A program made the position numbers and the translations under genes. Source: Candidatus Desulfosporosinus nitrosoreducens (GTDB lineage Bacteria > Bacillota > Desulfitobacteriia > Desulfitobacteriales > Desulfitobacteriaceae). From it: a stretch of 64,000 bases of DNA. Every line of letters begins with the position of its first letter. Positions within the stretch are counted from its first letter, which is position 1. Positions 26,037 to 36,532 of the stretch are shown here, piece after piece. The notes under the pieces are model-generated. The model was not told the origin of the DNA. It was given only the letters and a program-made list of their open reading frames with translations, and searched no databases. The stretch is taken from positions 21,319-85,318 of the forward strand of contig NZ_JAVHUW010000040.1 of assembly GCF_030954495.1 (NCBI RefSeq), given 5' to 3'.

Positions 26037-26690
26037 ATGGCAGAAATAACTGCAGCGCTGGTTAAAGAGTTAAGAGAGCGTACCGGTGCGGGAATGATGG
26101 ATTGTAAAAAGGCTTTAACGGAATGTAATGGTGATATGGCTAAAGCCAGTGACTTTTTGCGCGAGAAGGGGTTGGCCGCCGCAGCTAAGAAAGAAGGACG
26201 AGTCGCAGCGGAGGGAACTGTCGAGTCCTATATCCACGGCGGCGGACGTATCGGAGTATTGCTTGAAGTGAACTGTGAAACAGATTTCGTGGCCCGTGGT
26301 GAAGAATTTAAATTGTTGGTTCGCGATGTCGCTATGCATATCGCTGCTGCCAATCCACAATACTTAAACAAGGAAGATGTGCCGGCAGATGTGCTGCAGC
26401 ATGAACGTGACATTTTAAAGGCTCAGGCTCTGAACGAAGGAAAGCCGGAAAAAATTATTGAAAAAATGGTTGAAGGCCGAATCGAAAAGTTCTATAAAGA
26501 AGTATGTTTAATGGAACAGGCTTTTGTCAAAGATCCGGATAAGAGCATTCGTGATTTGGTTCTTGATAAAACTGCTAAAATTGGCGAACGCCTTGTTATT
26601 CGCCGCTTTACCCGTTATGAGTTAGGTGCCGGCATTGAAAAACGACAAGATGATTTTGCTTCGGAAGTTCTGAAAGAAATAAATCGATAA
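26037..26690 (+). CDS. tsf: Translation elongation factor Ts
   Basis: 217 residues, the short form of EF-Ts (Escherichia has 283), typical of some Clostridia, Thermus and organelles. It recycles EF-Tu-GDP. Start is the ATG at 26037 with CGGAGGG upstream; an in-frame GTG at 25998 has no site. The N-terminal UBA-like part holds [15 protein letters not shown], then the conserved [13 protein letters not shown] good terminator follows, ending the rpsB-tsf unit. Confidence 0.97.
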   Translation: MAEITAALVKELRERTGAGMMDCKKALTECNGDMAKASDFLREKGLAAAAKKEGRVAAEGTVESYIHGGGRIGVLLEVNCETDFVARGEEFKLLVRDVAMHIAAANPQYLNKEDVPADVLQHERDILKAQALNEGKPEKIIEKMVEGRIEKFYKEVCLMEQAFVKDPDKSIRDLVLDKTAKIGERLVIRRFTRYELGAGIEKRQDDFASEVLKEINR

Positions 26691-26710
26691 CTAATGAGAA
26701 AATTTATCTA

Positions 26711-26735
26711 GAGAACACCCCGGTGTTCTCTTTTT
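26711..26735 (+). terminator. Rho-independent terminator after tsf
   Basis: GAGAACAC (26711-26718) and GTGTTCTC (26723-26730) around CCCG, then TTTTT. Confidence 0.9.
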
Positions 26736-26784
26736 CGAATGTAAGCCTTTTAAAGTATTGAAATAGGATTGATGGAGGTTATCC

Positions 26785-27507
26785 ATGGAAAAGCCACAAT
26801 ATGATCGAGTCGTTCTTAAAATCAGTGGAGAAGCTCTAGCAGGAACTCAGGGGTTTGGTCTTGAACATAATATGCTGGTCAGTGTTGCTAAGCAGGTTGC
26901 AGAGATACGGGATATGGGTGTGGAAGTTTGCCTGGTTGTCGGCGGCGGAAATTTGTGGCGCGGAATTGCGGGAAGTGCCCAAGGAATGGATCGCGCTACG
27001 GCAGATTACATGGGTATGCTGGCAACAGTCATGAATGCTCTCGCTCTGCAGGACGCCCTGGAGAAAGCCGGCTCCGATACCCGTGTACTTTCCGCTATTG
27101 AAATGCGGCAAGTTGCGGAACCATACATTCGTCGCCGGGCGATTCGTCATATGGAGAAGGGACGCATTGTTATTTTTGCAGCAGGCACTGGAAATCCCTA
27201 TTTCTCTACTGATACAACAGCCGCGCTGCGGGCTGCGGAGATTGAGGCTCAGGTCATTTTAATGGCCAAAAAAGTAGATGGAGTTTACGATTCCGATCCC
27301 GTTAAAAATCATCAAGCCAAAAAATTTGATCAGCTAAGTTATCTCGATGTTCTCAGCAAAGGATTGGGAGTCATGGATTCCACTGCGACATCACTCTGCA
27401 TGGATAATAATATTCCGGTCATTGTTTTTGATTTGACAAAAGAGGGGAATATTCGCCGGGTTATAATGGGTGAGTCTATCGGAACATATGTTGGGAGGGA
27501 TAGTTAA
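26785..27507 (+). CDS. pyrH: UMP kinase
   Basis: 240 residues. It phosphorylates UMP to UDP and is allosterically controlled by GTP and UTP. Amino-acid-kinase-family motifs include [11 protein letters not shown] at the N-terminus, [28 protein letters not shown] and the [22 protein letters not shown] site. GGAGGTTATCC precedes the ATG. It overlaps frr by one base (TAATG), the standard pyrH-frr coupling that links pyrimidine supply with ribosome recycling. Confidence 0.98.
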   Translation: MEKPQYDRVVLKISGEALAGTQGFGLEHNMLVSVAKQVAEIRDMGVEVCLVVGGGNLWRGIAGSAQGMDRATADYMGMLATVMNALALQDALEKAGSDTRVLSAIEMRQVAEPYIRRRAIRHMEKGRIVIFAAGTGNPYFSTDTTAALRAAEIEAQVILMAKKVDGVYDSDPVKNHQAKKFDQLSYLDVLSKGLGVMDSTATSLCMDNNIPVIVFDLTKEGNIRRVIMGESIGTYVGRDS

Positions 27508-28064
27508 TGATCTCAGAGGTAATTAAAGATGCTGAAGAGCGAATGCACAAGGGGGTTGACGCCTTACGTAAAGAATATTCCACGATACGTGCGGGCCGGG
27601 CAAACCCGAATGTCCTGGATAAGGTCATGGTTGAATACTATGGCGCCCCTACTCCTATTAATCAACTGGCCAATGTTTCTGCTCCGGAACCAAGAATGCT
27701 GGTCATTCAACCCTGGGACAGAACAATTTTACCGGCTATTGAAAAGGCAATCTTGAAATCTGATCTCGGCTTAAACCCCTCAAGCGACGGTACGGTTATA
27801 CGTCTGATGATCCCGCAGTTAACTGCCCAACGGAGAGCGGAACTGGTCAAGAAGGTCAAAAAAGAGGCGGAAGACGCTCGGGTGGCTGTTCGGAACGTGC
27901 GCCGGGACGTCAACGATAAATTGAAAAAGTTAGAAAAAGATCATGAAGCTTCAGAAGACGAGGTTAAGCGAGCCCAGGACGAGGTGCAAAAGATTACCGA
28001 TAAAATTATCAAGGAAATTGAACATGTCATGGAAGTTAAAGAAAGCGAAATCACGGAAGTATGA
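27507..28064 (+). CDS. frr: Ribosome recycling factor
   Basis: 185 residues, exactly family length. With EF-G it splits post-termination ribosomes. The tRNA-shaped fold is signalled by STIRAGRANPNVLDKVMVEYYG, the domain II segment NVSAPEPRMLVIQPWD, and the long helices rich in Lys/Glu at the C-terminus (KKLEKDHEASEDE). It is translationally coupled at both ends: one-base overlap with pyrH and a four-base ATGA overlap with the next small gene. Confidence 0.98.
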   Translation: MISEVIKDAEERMHKGVDALRKEYSTIRAGRANPNVLDKVMVEYYGAPTPINQLANVSAPEPRMLVIQPWDRTILPAIEKAILKSDLGLNPSSDGTVIRLMIPQLTAQRRAELVKKVKKEAEDARVAVRNVRRDVNDKLKKLEKDHEASEDEVKRAQDEVQKITDKIIKEIEHVMEVKESEITEV

Positions 28065-28273
28065 CTTTTTCTGGATATGGATTGCGCTGGGATGAAGTCA
28101 AAAGAGACCTCGATGTCTCAGGTAAACCCTATACTTTTCAAATCACTCATCCACGTGGTAGAATGGAAACATGGGGGGATTATCGAGTCGTCCGTCTCCG
28201 GGAATTTGACGATCATGTGGATATAGTTATTGCACAGGAAAAGTTCTCACGTGTATCAGCATCGACCCCCTGA
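28061..28273 (+). CDS. Small conserved-looking protein between frr and uppS, unknown function
   Basis: 70 residues, ATG overlapping the frr stop (ATGA). The sequence is mixed polar and aromatic (RWDEVKRDLDVSGKPYTFQI, WGDYRVVRLREFDDHVDIV) and reads as a compact soluble beta-type domain without Cys or membrane spans. The tight overlap and normal codon use argue that it is real. I do not recognise the family. Its stop codon lies inside a hairpin (28264-28286). Confidence 0.7.
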   Translation: MTFSGYGLRWDEVKRDLDVSGKPYTFQITHPRGRMETWGDYRVVRLREFDDHVDIVIAQEKFSRVSASTP

Positions 28274-28286
28274 TTGTAAGGGGGTC
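28264..28286 (+). promoter_or_regulatory. Stem-loop containing a stop codon, before uppS
   Basis: GACCCCCT (28264-28271) pairs exactly with AGGGGGTC (28279-28286); the loop begins with the last two bases of the TGA stop of the 70-residue gene. Only TTT follows, so it is at most a weak terminator, and may separate pyrH-frr output from uppS-cdsA. Confidence 0.5.
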
Positions 28287-28359
28287 TTTGACCTCTCTAT
28301 ATGATTCTGAGCCGGTCTGTTTAAGCTATTGTATAAATATTGTACTATGGGGTGGAATA

Positions 28360-29124
28360 ATGTGGTTCAAACCTTGGAAGCAAACTAAAGATAATCTTCA
28401 AGACCAGGTTGCTATGGACCGCCTCCCTCGTCATATTGCTATTATTATGGATGGGAACGGGCGCTGGGCCCAGAAGAGAGCCCTTCCTCGTTCGATGGGG
28501 CATCGCGCGGGTGTGGAAGCTTTGCGGAAAATAGTTAAGGCTTGCTCAAATTTAGGAATCCAGGTTCTAACAGTCTATGCCTTTTCCACAGAAAACTGGA
28601 ACAGACCCAAAGATGAAGTGGGCATACTCATGAAGCTGCTGACAGACTATTTAAGAAAAGAACTTGACGAGCTGCATCAAAATAAGGTAGTTGTCCGAGC
28701 AATCGGTATTCTTAATGACCTTCCTTTGGAAGCTCAGCGTGAATTGGAGCGCGCCGTGGAGCGGACGAAAAACAATTCAGGCTTAGTGTTGAATCTCGCC
28801 TTAAATTACGGCGGACGTTCTGAGATTGTTGATGCTGTCAAAAAGTTGAGCAGAGATGTGTTGGATGGCAAACATCAGATCGAGGAGATCAATGAGAAAC
28901 GTTTTAGTGATATGCTTTTTACCGGGGGACTCCCAGACCCGGATTTGTTGATTAGAACTTCAGGAGAGATGAGGTTAAGCAATTTTTTGCTCTGGCAGCT
29001 AGCCTATACGGAAATTGTAGTTGTTGAGGAATATTGGCCGGATTTTGGACAAAAGTCCTTGCTGGAGGCGATTAAAGCGTACCAGAGCAGGGACCGCCGT
29101 TTTGGAGGAATACATACAAATTGA
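28360..29124 (+). CDS. uppS: Undecaprenyl diphosphate synthase
   Basis: 254 residues from the ATG at 28360, preceded by GGGGTGG; an upstream in-frame start at 28288 adds 24 residues without a binding site. It elongates farnesyl diphosphate to C55 undecaprenyl diphosphate, the carrier for peptidoglycan. Motifs: IAIIMDGNGRWAQKR with the catalytic Asp, FSTENWNRP, and PDPDLLIRTSGEMRLSNFLLWQLAYTE near the end. A cis-prenyltransferase at the membrane surface. cdsA follows ten bases later. Confidence 0.97.
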   Translation: MWFKPWKQTKDNLQDQVAMDRLPRHIAIIMDGNGRWAQKRALPRSMGHRAGVEALRKIVKACSNLGIQVLTVYAFSTENWNRPKDEVGILMKLLTDYLRKELDELHQNKVVVRAIGILNDLPLEAQRELERAVERTKNNSGLVLNLALNYGGRSEIVDAVKKLSRDVLDGKHQIEEINEKRFSDMLFTGGLPDPDLLIRTSGEMRLSNFLLWQLAYTEIVVVEEYWPDFGQKSLLEAIKAYQSRDRRFGGIHTN

Positions 29125-29133
29125 GGAATTAAA

Positions 29134-29916
29134 ATGCTGAAAAGAACCATTAGTGCTTTGATTGGCGCTCCCCTATTTTTGGGTCTGACGTATTTAGGCG
29201 GACCTTATACCGCTTTTTTAACGGCTGTGTTGGCCTTATTAGCGTTGCGTGAATTTTTACAAATTGGCGAACATATGGGCTTGAATGTTTGGTACAAACT
29301 GACAACTGTGGCTGCAGTTTTTTGGCTGGTAATTGTGTTTTTTTATGATTCGAAATGGGTTACTCCGGCGCTTGTGTTCTGGTTGCTTATAGTCTTTGGC
29401 CGGCTTGCTTTGACATACCCGAAGGCCCCTTTGGCTGAGGCAAGTTTCAATTTATTGGCGGTGCTCTATCCGGTTGTTTTACTGTCTCATTTATATTTAC
29501 TCCGCCAGCATTCTCACGGAGTTGAATGGACCTTTCTGACAATATTTTTGGTATGGGCCACGGATACGGGTGCATACCTTATTGGGAGACAATTTGGCCG
29601 CCATCTGTTAGCCCCTCAGGTTAGTCCCAAGAAAACTGTGGAAGGTTCAGTGGGCGGATTAATTTTAAGTGTTTTGGTTGCGGTATTGTTTTGGCATTTA
29701 GCGCATGATACTTCGTTAATTACGTATATTATGTTGGGGATTATTATTGGTGTTAGCGCGCAAATCGGAGACTTGTTTGAATCGGCTTTAAAACGAAGCG
29801 CGGGAGTTAAAGACTCGGGAAACCTTATCCCTGGGCACGGGGGAGTTTTAGACCGCTTTGACAGTCTCCTTTTTGCCCTTCCGTTGGTGTATTATGGTGT
29901 AATTTTGCTGTCATGA
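29134..29916 (+). CDS. cdsA: Phosphatidate cytidylyltransferase (CDP-diglyceride synthase)
   Basis: 260 residues with about eight membrane spans. It makes CDP-diacylglycerol, precursor of all phospholipids. The C-terminal signature is present, SALKRSAGVKDSGNLIPGHGGVLDRFDSLLF, here cited by its core KRSAGVKDSGNLIPGHGG, with the metal-binding Asp residues. GAGGAATTAAA precedes the ATG. Clustering with uppS, dxr and rseP is conserved across Firmicutes. Confidence 0.97.
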   Translation: MLKRTISALIGAPLFLGLTYLGGPYTAFLTAVLALLALREFLQIGEHMGLNVWYKLTTVAAVFWLVIVFFYDSKWVTPALVFWLLIVFGRLALTYPKAPLAEASFNLLAVLYPVVLLSHLYLLRQHSHGVEWTFLTIFLVWATDTGAYLIGRQFGRHLLAPQVSPKKTVEGSVGGLILSVLVAVLFWHLAHDTSLITYIMLGIIIGVSAQIGDLFESALKRSAGVKDSGNLIPGHGGVLDRFDSLLFALPLVYYGVILLS

Positions 29917-29927
29917 GGTGAGATTTT

Positions 29928-31031
29928 TTGAGTATTGATCAAAGACATCCTTTATGGGCCAGTATTAATAGACTTGCCGTGGCAACAAGCATACTTGTCT
30001 TCTTGAAAATCTTTACCTACTTTTTTCAAGTCTTTTTGCCTGTATTTGGGGATGTCTTAGGGAGAGCACTCGGCGCCTTTTTACCTTTTCTGATAGCTCT
30101 TATTCTTGCCTTTCTGCTTGAACCGGTTGTCGTCAGGCTGATGAGGATAATCCGGATACGGCGGCCTTTTGCTTCTATTTTAACCCTGCTCCTGGCGATT
30201 GCTATTGTCAGCCTATTTGTCTTTTTACTGGTAGCTCGGTTATACACGGAACTGTCTGAATTAGCCGTTACTCTGCCGAATTATGGCTATATTGTGGATC
30301 TGGTGACGCGGCAAATTGATACTGTCGAAAAATATGTTACGGTCAATCCCCAAATTCAAAGTACCCTGACTTCTTCGACAGAGAGTTTAGCAAGAACACT
30401 TCAAGAGTGGGCGAAATCCGGCAGTCTGTTTTTGCTGGGCTTTCTTACCGCTTTGCCGCGTGTTTTCATTGTCATGATCGTTTCCCTTGTAGCCACTTTG
30501 ATGATGAGCTCAAGTTATCCTAATGTCAAACGCTTTATCGCTAATTTATTTCCGCGTCGCTGGCATGTCAGTGCTCAGGCAGTCAGTCAGGACTTAGGGG
30601 CTGCGGTAGTGGGCTATATACGTGCTTTGGCCATTTTGATGTCGGTTACGGCCTTTACGACCATCATCGGGCTTTTAATTATTGGCAACCGTTATGCCGT
30701 TACTTTGGGTTTTCTGGCCGGTTTGCTGGATGCCGTACCCATCGTAGGAACGGGAATTTTATTTGGCCCCTGGATTATTGGCCTGTTAATTTTCGGTTCC
30801 TTCGGAGCTGCTTTTCAGGTCGTTGTCATGTGGGTTGTTACTTTGATAATTCGTCAGTTTCTGGAGCCCAAAATTATGTCCCAGGGGATTGGGCTGCACC
30901 CTTTGCCTACTTTAATATCCATGTATGTTGGGCTTGAATTGCTGGGTGCGATTGGCATTTTAGTAGGTCCCGGGATTGTTATAAGTTACGAAGCACTGCG
31001 CAAAGTGGGCTTTTTTGGACGCCGGGACTAA
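29928..31031 (+). CDS. AI-2E family (UPF0118) transporter
   Basis: 367 residues with about eight membrane helices arranged as two-four-two and a soluble insert near 85-150. The family segments GLLDAVPIVGTGILFGPW and PKIMSQGIGLHPLPTLISM identify it. Members have been linked to autoinducer-2 export, Na+/H+ exchange and osmotic or pH stress; I cannot say which applies. The start is a TTG at 29928 with GAGGTGAG upstream. Insertion of this gene between cdsA and dxr is a local feature. Confidence 0.88.
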   Translation: MSIDQRHPLWASINRLAVATSILVFLKIFTYFFQVFLPVFGDVLGRALGAFLPFLIALILAFLLEPVVVRLMRIIRIRRPFASILTLLLAIAIVSLFVFLLVARLYTELSELAVTLPNYGYIVDLVTRQIDTVEKYVTVNPQIQSTLTSSTESLARTLQEWAKSGSLFLLGFLTALPRVFIVMIVSLVATLMMSSSYPNVKRFIANLFPRRWHVSAQAVSQDLGAAVVGYIRALAILMSVTAFTTIIGLLIIGNRYAVTLGFLAGLLDAVPIVGTGILFGPWIIGLLIFGSFGAAFQVVVMWVVTLIIRQFLEPKIMSQGIGLHPLPTLISMYVGLELLGAIGILVGPGIVISYEALRKVGFFGRRD

Positions 31032-31077
31032 AATCCATTCTGCAACGCCAGGAAATATTGAGAAGAGGATGTTTGAA

Positions 31078-32217
31078 TTGAAAACTCTGACACTTTTAGG
31101 CTCAACAGGGTCTGTTGGCCGTCAAACGCTGGATGTCGTCCGCCAGGCCGAAGGGCGCCTTAAAGTACATGCTCTGGTAGCCGACAAAAACGTGAACCTA
31201 ATGGAGGAACAGGCGCGCCTGATACGTCCGGCCTTGATAGTTATGATGGACGAAGGGGCGGCCCGTGAACTTCGCGGACGGTTAGCCGATTTGCCGCTTC
31301 AAGTAGAGCAAGGTATGGAGGGAATAATAAATTCCGTTGTTTCTCAAAAGGTTGATACTGTAGTCACGGCCCTTTCAGGACGAATTGGTTTAGAACCAAC
31401 TCTTGCTGCCCTGGACGCCGGCAAAGCTATAGCTTTGGCGAACAAAGAAACCCTGGTTGCCGGCGGGGAACTTGTCATGTCTAAAGCCCAAGCTGTGAAT
31501 TCTCCCATCATTCCGGTAGACAGCGAACATTCGGCAATTTTTCAATGCCTTGAGGATCATCCTGAAACTATTGAGAAGATTATGCTCACAGCTTCAGGAG
31601 GACCCTTTTTCGGCTGGACCAAACAAGAGCTGGCAGATGTGACCCTTGAAAAAGCCTTGCGTCACCCTAATTGGAGTATGGGCGCCAAAATCACGATTGA
31701 TTCCGCCACCATGATGAACAAAGGCCTGGAAGTTATAGAGGCCCATCATTTGTTTGGGATGGATTATGACAACATTGAAGTGCTTATTCATCCTCAAAGT
31801 GTGGTGCATTCCCTGGTACAGTATCGTGATGGTTCGGTTCTTGCCCAGTTGGGAAAAACGGATATGCGCTTGCCGATTCAGTATGCTTTAAGTTATCCGA
31901 CTCGTTGGTCAAACCCCTTTGAGCGTCTCGATCTGCGGGGAAAAACGTTAACGTTTCATGAGCCTGATTTCGAAGGATTCCCCGCGCTGGCTTTGGCTTA
32001 CCAGGCGGGAAGGCGAGGCGGGACTCTTCCGGCAGTCATGAATGCGGCGAATGAGGCTGTGGTTGCCGCTTTCCTGCAAAAGAAAATAACTTATTTGCAA
32101 ATTCAGGAAACCGTAGCCCAGGTTTGTTCTGAACATAATGTTTTAGATCATCCGGATTTGGGAAGCATACTCGAAGCAGACACTTGGGCACGCCGCCGGG
32201 CTTTAGAACTTATTTGA
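31078..32217 (+). CDS. dxr: 1-deoxy-D-xylulose 5-phosphate reductoisomerase
   Basis: 379 residues from a TTG at 31078. An ATG at 31069 directly abuts the GAGG ribosome binding site and cannot use it, so the TTG is preferred; an even earlier in-frame GTG or ATG would lie in the transporter gene. Dxr makes methylerythritol phosphate, the committed step of the MEP isoprenoid route. Motifs: LLGSTGSVGRQTLDV for NADPH, NKETLVAGGE, VDSEHSAIFQCL and SGGPFFGWTKQEL. ispG, another MEP gene, lies 1.2 kb downstream, and uppS uses the product. Confidence 0.96.
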   Translation: MKTLTLLGSTGSVGRQTLDVVRQAEGRLKVHALVADKNVNLMEEQARLIRPALIVMMDEGAARELRGRLADLPLQVEQGMEGIINSVVSQKVDTVVTALSGRIGLEPTLAALDAGKAIALANKETLVAGGELVMSKAQAVNSPIIPVDSEHSAIFQCLEDHPETIEKIMLTASGGPFFGWTKQELADVTLEKALRHPNWSMGAKITIDSATMMNKGLEVIEAHHLFGMDYDNIEVLIHPQSVVHSLVQYRDGSVLAQLGKTDMRLPIQYALSYPTRWSNPFERLDLRGKTLTFHEPDFEGFPALALAYQAGRRGGTLPAVMNAANEAVVAAFLQKKITYLQIQETVAQVCSEHNVLDHPDLGSILEADTWARRRALELI

Positions 32218-32378
32218 ATATTGGATGCATGAAAGTTCGCGGTTTAGTGTATAAATTATGGTTGTGAATAATAGTTGCCAACAAGCGTTCAATATTTGAA
32301 AACCCTGTTAAAAGTTGAATTAGGAAATCCGTATTTCGGACCTCGAATCTCAAGCTTTGAGCAGAAGGAGGGTTAAAT

Positions 32379-33446
32379 GTGGTTACAGTGCTCGCCATTA
32401 TTTTCGTTTTCGGAAGTATGGTCATGATTCATGAACTTGGACATTATATGATTGCCAAATGGATTGGGGTCAGGGTTATAGAGTTCAGCTTTGGTTTTGG
32501 CCCGAAAATTATCGGCTATCAAGGGAAAGAAACTCTTTATGCCTGGCGGCTTATTCCCTTAGGGGGATTTGTCAAGCTCCACGGTATGGACGCAGAGGTC
32601 GATGAAAATGGCCGAACGATCCTTGCCCCTTTAGACGACAAAAAAAGCTTTATGAACAAGCCTGTATGGCAGCGCATGGCAGCCATAGCCGCAGGACCGC
32701 TGATGAACTTTGTTTTGGCGATCATCTTGTTTGTTGGTGTCTTTGCCTATCTGGGAGTACCTTCCCAGAGCAACAGCAACGCAATCGGCTCTCTGGTCAG
32801 CGGCAAACCTGCGGCAGCAGCGGGAATACAGCCCGGAGATAAAATCCTGGCCGTAAATCAAGAACAGACGTCGGATTGGAACCGCCTGACAGAAATTATT
32901 CATGCCAGACCGAATCAACTGCTCAGCCTTACGGTTGAGAGGGCTAACGGCAAGCAGCAAGTCGTACCTGTTAAAACCGAGAAGGATGCCCAAACAGGCT
33001 ACGGTATGATAGGAATTGCCCCGGAAGTCATCTATCTGCACGCCTCGATTCTTCAGTCCGCCCAGTTTGGCTTAGAACGAACAGTGGACTTTACGAAATT
33101 TATTGTCGTAACATTGGTTCAGATGATAACGGGCAAAATTCCTGCTGAAGTGGGTGGTCCTGTGATGATTGCTCAGACGATCAGTGAGGGTGCTCACGAA
33201 GGTTTGTCCAATCTGCTGGGTTTAACAGGGGTTTTAAGTATTCAATTAGGGCTCATTAACTTGTTTCCTATACCGGCCTTGGACGGCAGCAGACTGGTTT
33301 TCTTATTAATTGAGGGATTACGGGGAAAACCATTAAATCCGGAAAAGGAAAATATGATTCATCTGGTCGGTTTTGTTTTACTCATGGCTTTAATGATTGC
33401 CGTCACTTACAAAGATGTCCTCCGCCTGTTTGTTAAAGCGGGCTGA
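32379..33446 (+). CDS. rseP: Site-2 zinc metalloprotease RseP
   Basis: 355 residues from a GTG at 32379, preceded by AGGAGGG. An intramembrane protease: HELGH in the first helix binds zinc, and ALDGSRLVF in the third core helix supplies the Asp ligand. One PDZ domain sits between (about 120-200, GIQPGDKILAVN). Four membrane spans. It cleaves anti-sigma factors and signal peptides in the membrane. The 160-bp gap upstream shows only a short CTCAA/TTGAG stem and no clear promoter. Confidence 0.96.
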   Translation: MVTVLAIIFVFGSMVMIHELGHYMIAKWIGVRVIEFSFGFGPKIIGYQGKETLYAWRLIPLGGFVKLHGMDAEVDENGRTILAPLDDKKSFMNKPVWQRMAAIAAGPLMNFVLAIILFVGVFAYLGVPSQSNSNAIGSLVSGKPAAAAGIQPGDKILAVNQEQTSDWNRLTEIIHARPNQLLSLTVERANGKQQVVPVKTEKDAQTGYGMIGIAPEVIYLHASILQSAQFGLERTVDFTKFIVVTLVQMITGKIPAEVGGPVMIAQTISEGAHEGLSNLLGLTGVLSIQLGLINLFPIPALDGSRLVFLLIEGLRGKPLNPEKENMIHLVGFVLLMALMIAVTYKDVLRLFVKAG

Positions 33447-33466
33447 GGTGGCTTGCAGGAGGTTGT

Positions 33467-34555
33467 ATGTTGCAAAGAAAGAAGACAAAGCCTGTTCATG
33501 TGGGGTCAGTCGTCATTGGAGGAGGAGCTCCTGTCGTTGTGCAGTCAATGACCAATACGGATACCCGCGATGTGGAGCAGACTCTGGTCCAGATCAACGA
33601 TTTAGCGTCAGCCGGCTGTGAAGTTGTGCGTCTGGCAGTTTTGGATATGGATGCGGCTGATGCCTTAAAGGCAATTGCGGCTTCCAGCCCCCTTCCGGTT
33701 ATTGCGGATATTCATTTTGATTATCGTCTCGCCCTTCGCGCCGTGGAACAAGGGATTCATGGCCTGCGCCTGAATCCCGGGAACATTGGAGCCCGCTGGA
33801 AGGTCCAAGAGGTCGTGAAGGCGGTGAAAGAACGACAGATTCCCATCCGCATTGGGGTCAATGCGGGATCGCTGGAGAAGGAATTTTTGGCTAAATACGG
33901 AGGACCAACGGCCGCCGGAATGGTTGAGAGCGCTTTGGGGCATATTCGCCTGTTAGAAGACGAGGGGTACGACAAAATTAAGGTTTCCTTAAAAGCGTCT
34001 GCCGTGCCCCTAATGGTGCAAGCCTATCGGCAGATGTCGGAGTGCGTCGATTATCCCTTACATTTAGGTGTCACTGAAGCGGGAACGCTTCGCTCAGGTG
34101 TTGTCAGGTCGGCAGTCGGGATCGGCGCTTTACTTTCCGAAGGAATCGGAGATACGATCCGGGTATCTTTAACAGGTAATCCAGTCCATGAGATTCCCGT
34201 CGCCTTAGAGATCCTGCGTGTTCTGGGCCTAAGGGAGCGAAGTGTTGATCTGATTAGTTGCCCGACCTGTGGGCGCACTCAGGTTGACTTGGCTGCCTTG
34301 GCAGAAAAAGTGGATCAACGGCTTTCTCAACTTCCTCCCTTGGACAAACCCTTAAAAGTTGCCGTTATGGGCTGTGCGGTGAATGGTCCGGGAGAAGCCC
34401 GGGAGGCCGATTTCGGAATTGCCGGCGGCAAAGGAATGGGGCTTCTATTTCGCAAAGGAGAGATTGTCGCCAATCTGAGTGAAGAAGAGTTGCTGCCGGC
34501 TCTACTCCAAGAAATCGAGAACTATGTTCTGACACACAAGAAACCAGGAGATTAA
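33467..34555 (+). CDS. ispG: 4-hydroxy-3-methylbut-2-en-1-yl diphosphate synthase (GcpE)
   Basis: 362 residues. It reductively opens methylerythritol cyclodiphosphate with a [4Fe-4S] cluster. The TIM-barrel part begins [19 protein letters not shown]; cluster ligands are in [11 protein letters not shown] and [20 protein letters not shown] precedes the ATG. With dxr and uppS in the same block, three steps from MEP precursor to cell-wall lipid carrier are encoded together. Confidence 0.97.
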   Translation: MLQRKKTKPVHVGSVVIGGGAPVVVQSMTNTDTRDVEQTLVQINDLASAGCEVVRLAVLDMDAADALKAIAASSPLPVIADIHFDYRLALRAVEQGIHGLRLNPGNIGARWKVQEVVKAVKERQIPIRIGVNAGSLEKEFLAKYGGPTAAGMVESALGHIRLLEDEGYDKIKVSLKASAVPLMVQAYRQMSECVDYPLHLGVTEAGTLRSGVVRSAVGIGALLSEGIGDTIRVSLTGNPVHEIPVALEILRVLGLRERSVDLISCPTCGRTQVDLAALAEKVDQRLSQLPPLDKPLKVAVMGCAVNGPGEAREADFGIAGGKGMGLLFRKGEIVANLSEEELLPALLQEIENYVLTHKKPGD

Positions 34556-34586
34556 CTTTTGTTACATAAAGAAAGGAATGGGCAGA

Positions 34587-36311
34587 ATGCGCGTTAGTCA
34601 ACTATTAAATCCGACCTTACGTGAGGTTCCCGCTGAAGCCGAGATAATAAGTCATCAGCTCATGCTTCGCGCCGGTTTGATTCGAAAGTCCGCCGCGGGA
34701 ATATACACTTATTTACCCTTGGGCTTGAGAGTTCTGAAAAAGATTGAGACAATTGTTCGCGAAGAAATGGACATTAAAGGCGGACAAGAAGTTCTTATGC
34801 CGATCGTACAGCCTGCGGAATTATGGCAGGAAAGCGGACGCTGGGATGTTTACGGTGAAGAGATGTTTCGCTTAAAGGATCGCCATCAGAGAGAGTTCTG
34901 CCTGGGGCCGACCCATGAAGAAATTATTACCGATCTTGTCAGAGGTGAAGTCCGTTCTTACAAGCAACTTCCGCTTCTGCTCTATCAGATCCAAAATAAA
35001 TATCGTGATGAGCGGCGGCCGCGCTTTGGTCTGATGCGCGGCAGGGAATTCATCATGAAGGATCTGTATTCCTTCGACCGGGATGAAGCGGGGCTGGATA
35101 TCAGCTACAAAAAGATGTACGATGCCTATTGCCGGATCTTTTCACGCTGCGGCTTGGCCTATCGTCCTGTTGAAGCGGATGCGGGAGCGATTGGCGGCAC
35201 CGGCGGCACCCATGAATTCATGGTTTTGGCAGATTCCGGCGAAAACTCTGTTGTTTATTGCCCTAGTTGTCACTATGCGGCTAATGTAGAAAAAGCGGAG
35301 TGCCAACCCCAAGTTATCGAGAGCGCGGATGCAGAGGTTCCGCGTCAGTTAGTTCATACACCCGGTGTAAAAACCATTGAGGAAGCGGCGGCTTTCCTGA
35401 AAGTGCCCAAGACTCAGTTGGTGAAATCACTGCTTTACCAAGGGGATGATAAGGTTTTCTTAGTCCTTGTTCGGGGAGACAGGGAGTTAAATGAGATCAA
35501 GTTAAATAACGCTCTGGGTGGATTTGTTTCTCTGCAGCTTGCGTCACCCGAAGTGGTTCAGCAGTTGTTAAGCTGTGGACCGGGTTCCGTCGGTCCGGTT
35601 GAGGCACCCGAGACGTTAATGGTCGTTGCCGATCAGGAAGTTGCTCTCATGGAAAATGCCGTGTGCGGTGCCAACAAAGAAAATTACCACCTTGTAGGGA
35701 TCATGCCCAAAAAGGAGTTCCGCATCGACCATGTTTATGATTTAAGGACGATCATTCCAGGGGAAGCCTGTTCCAATTGCGGCACCCCCCTTAAAGAAGC
35801 CCGCGGGATTGAAGTGGGTCAAGTCTTTAAACTGGGGACCAAGTACAGTAAAGCCCTTGGAGCAACCTTTTTAGACGAAAACGGAATAGAAAAGCCCTGC
35901 GTCATGGGGTGCTACGGGGTTGGTGTCAGCCGCACAATGGCAGCGGCCATCGAGCAAAACTATGATGACCTGGGAATCACTTGGCCTATTCCGATTGCCC
36001 CATATCATTGCATTCTTGTTCCAATCAGTACAAAAGATGCCCAAGTCGTTGAAACTGCGGAAAGATTGTATCAAGAACTTCAGAACCTTGGAGTTGAAGT
36101 AATTCTGGATGACAGGGATGAACGCGCCGGTGTAAAATTCAAAGACGCCGATTTGGTGGGATATCCCTTGCGTATTACCATTGGGAGCAAGACTCTCGCT
36201 AATGGGCAAGTAGAGCTCAAAGAACGTAAAGGCGGGGAAACAAAGCTGGTACCTGTCGAAGAGGCTGCCGCTCGGGTTAAAGAGATTATAAAGAAAGCTT
36301 TATCATTTTAA
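34587..36311 (+). CDS. proS: Prolyl-tRNA synthetase, bacterial type with editing domain
   Basis: 574 residues from the ATG at 34587; the ATG at 34578 abuts the AAAGGA site. The class II core has motif 2 around [21 protein letters not shown] and motif 3 [14 protein letters not shown]. The region about 225-380 is the inserted INS/YbaK editing domain that removes alanine from tRNA-Pro, with [11 protein letters not shown]. The anticodon-binding domain ends the protein. A terminator follows, closing the long block that began at pyrH. Confidence 0.97.
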   Translation: MRVSQLLNPTLREVPAEAEIISHQLMLRAGLIRKSAAGIYTYLPLGLRVLKKIETIVREEMDIKGGQEVLMPIVQPAELWQESGRWDVYGEEMFRLKDRHQREFCLGPTHEEIITDLVRGEVRSYKQLPLLLYQIQNKYRDERRPRFGLMRGREFIMKDLYSFDRDEAGLDISYKKMYDAYCRIFSRCGLAYRPVEADAGAIGGTGGTHEFMVLADSGENSVVYCPSCHYAANVEKAECQPQVIESADAEVPRQLVHTPGVKTIEEAAAFLKVPKTQLVKSLLYQGDDKVFLVLVRGDRELNEIKLNNALGGFVSLQLASPEVVQQLLSCGPGSVGPVEAPETLMVVADQEVALMENAVCGANKENYHLVGIMPKKEFRIDHVYDLRTIIPGEACSNCGTPLKEARGIEVGQVFKLGTKYSKALGATFLDENGIEKPCVMGCYGVGVSRTMAAAIEQNYDDLGITWPIPIAPYHCILVPISTKDAQVVETAERLYQELQNLGVEVILDDRDERAGVKFKDADLVGYPLRITIGSKTLANGQVELKERKGGETKLVPVEEAAARVKEIIKKALSF

Positions 36312-36423
36312 CTTAACCTCAACCTTGTGTTTAACAGTGCAGGTTAAATTTCTTAAATCTCTCTGTAGAAGCTATTGGAATAAAGCACAGGAGATAGGGC
36401 GGGCTTGCTGCCATGACAAATAT

Positions 36424-36463
36424 AGTTGAGAGGTGGCCCTTTTGGTCATCTCTTAACTATTTT
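36424..36463 (+). terminator. Terminator after proS
   Basis: A 15-bp stem with G-U pairs: AGTTGAGAGGTGGCC (36424-36438) and GGTCATCTCTTAACT (36444-36458), then ATTTTA. The T-run is short. Confidence 0.6.
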
Positions 36464-36532
36464 ATACTATGAGAGGTTCGAGCCCCATTTGAGCGGCAAT
36501 TTTTTGGGGGTAAGTAAGGAGAACATGGAAGA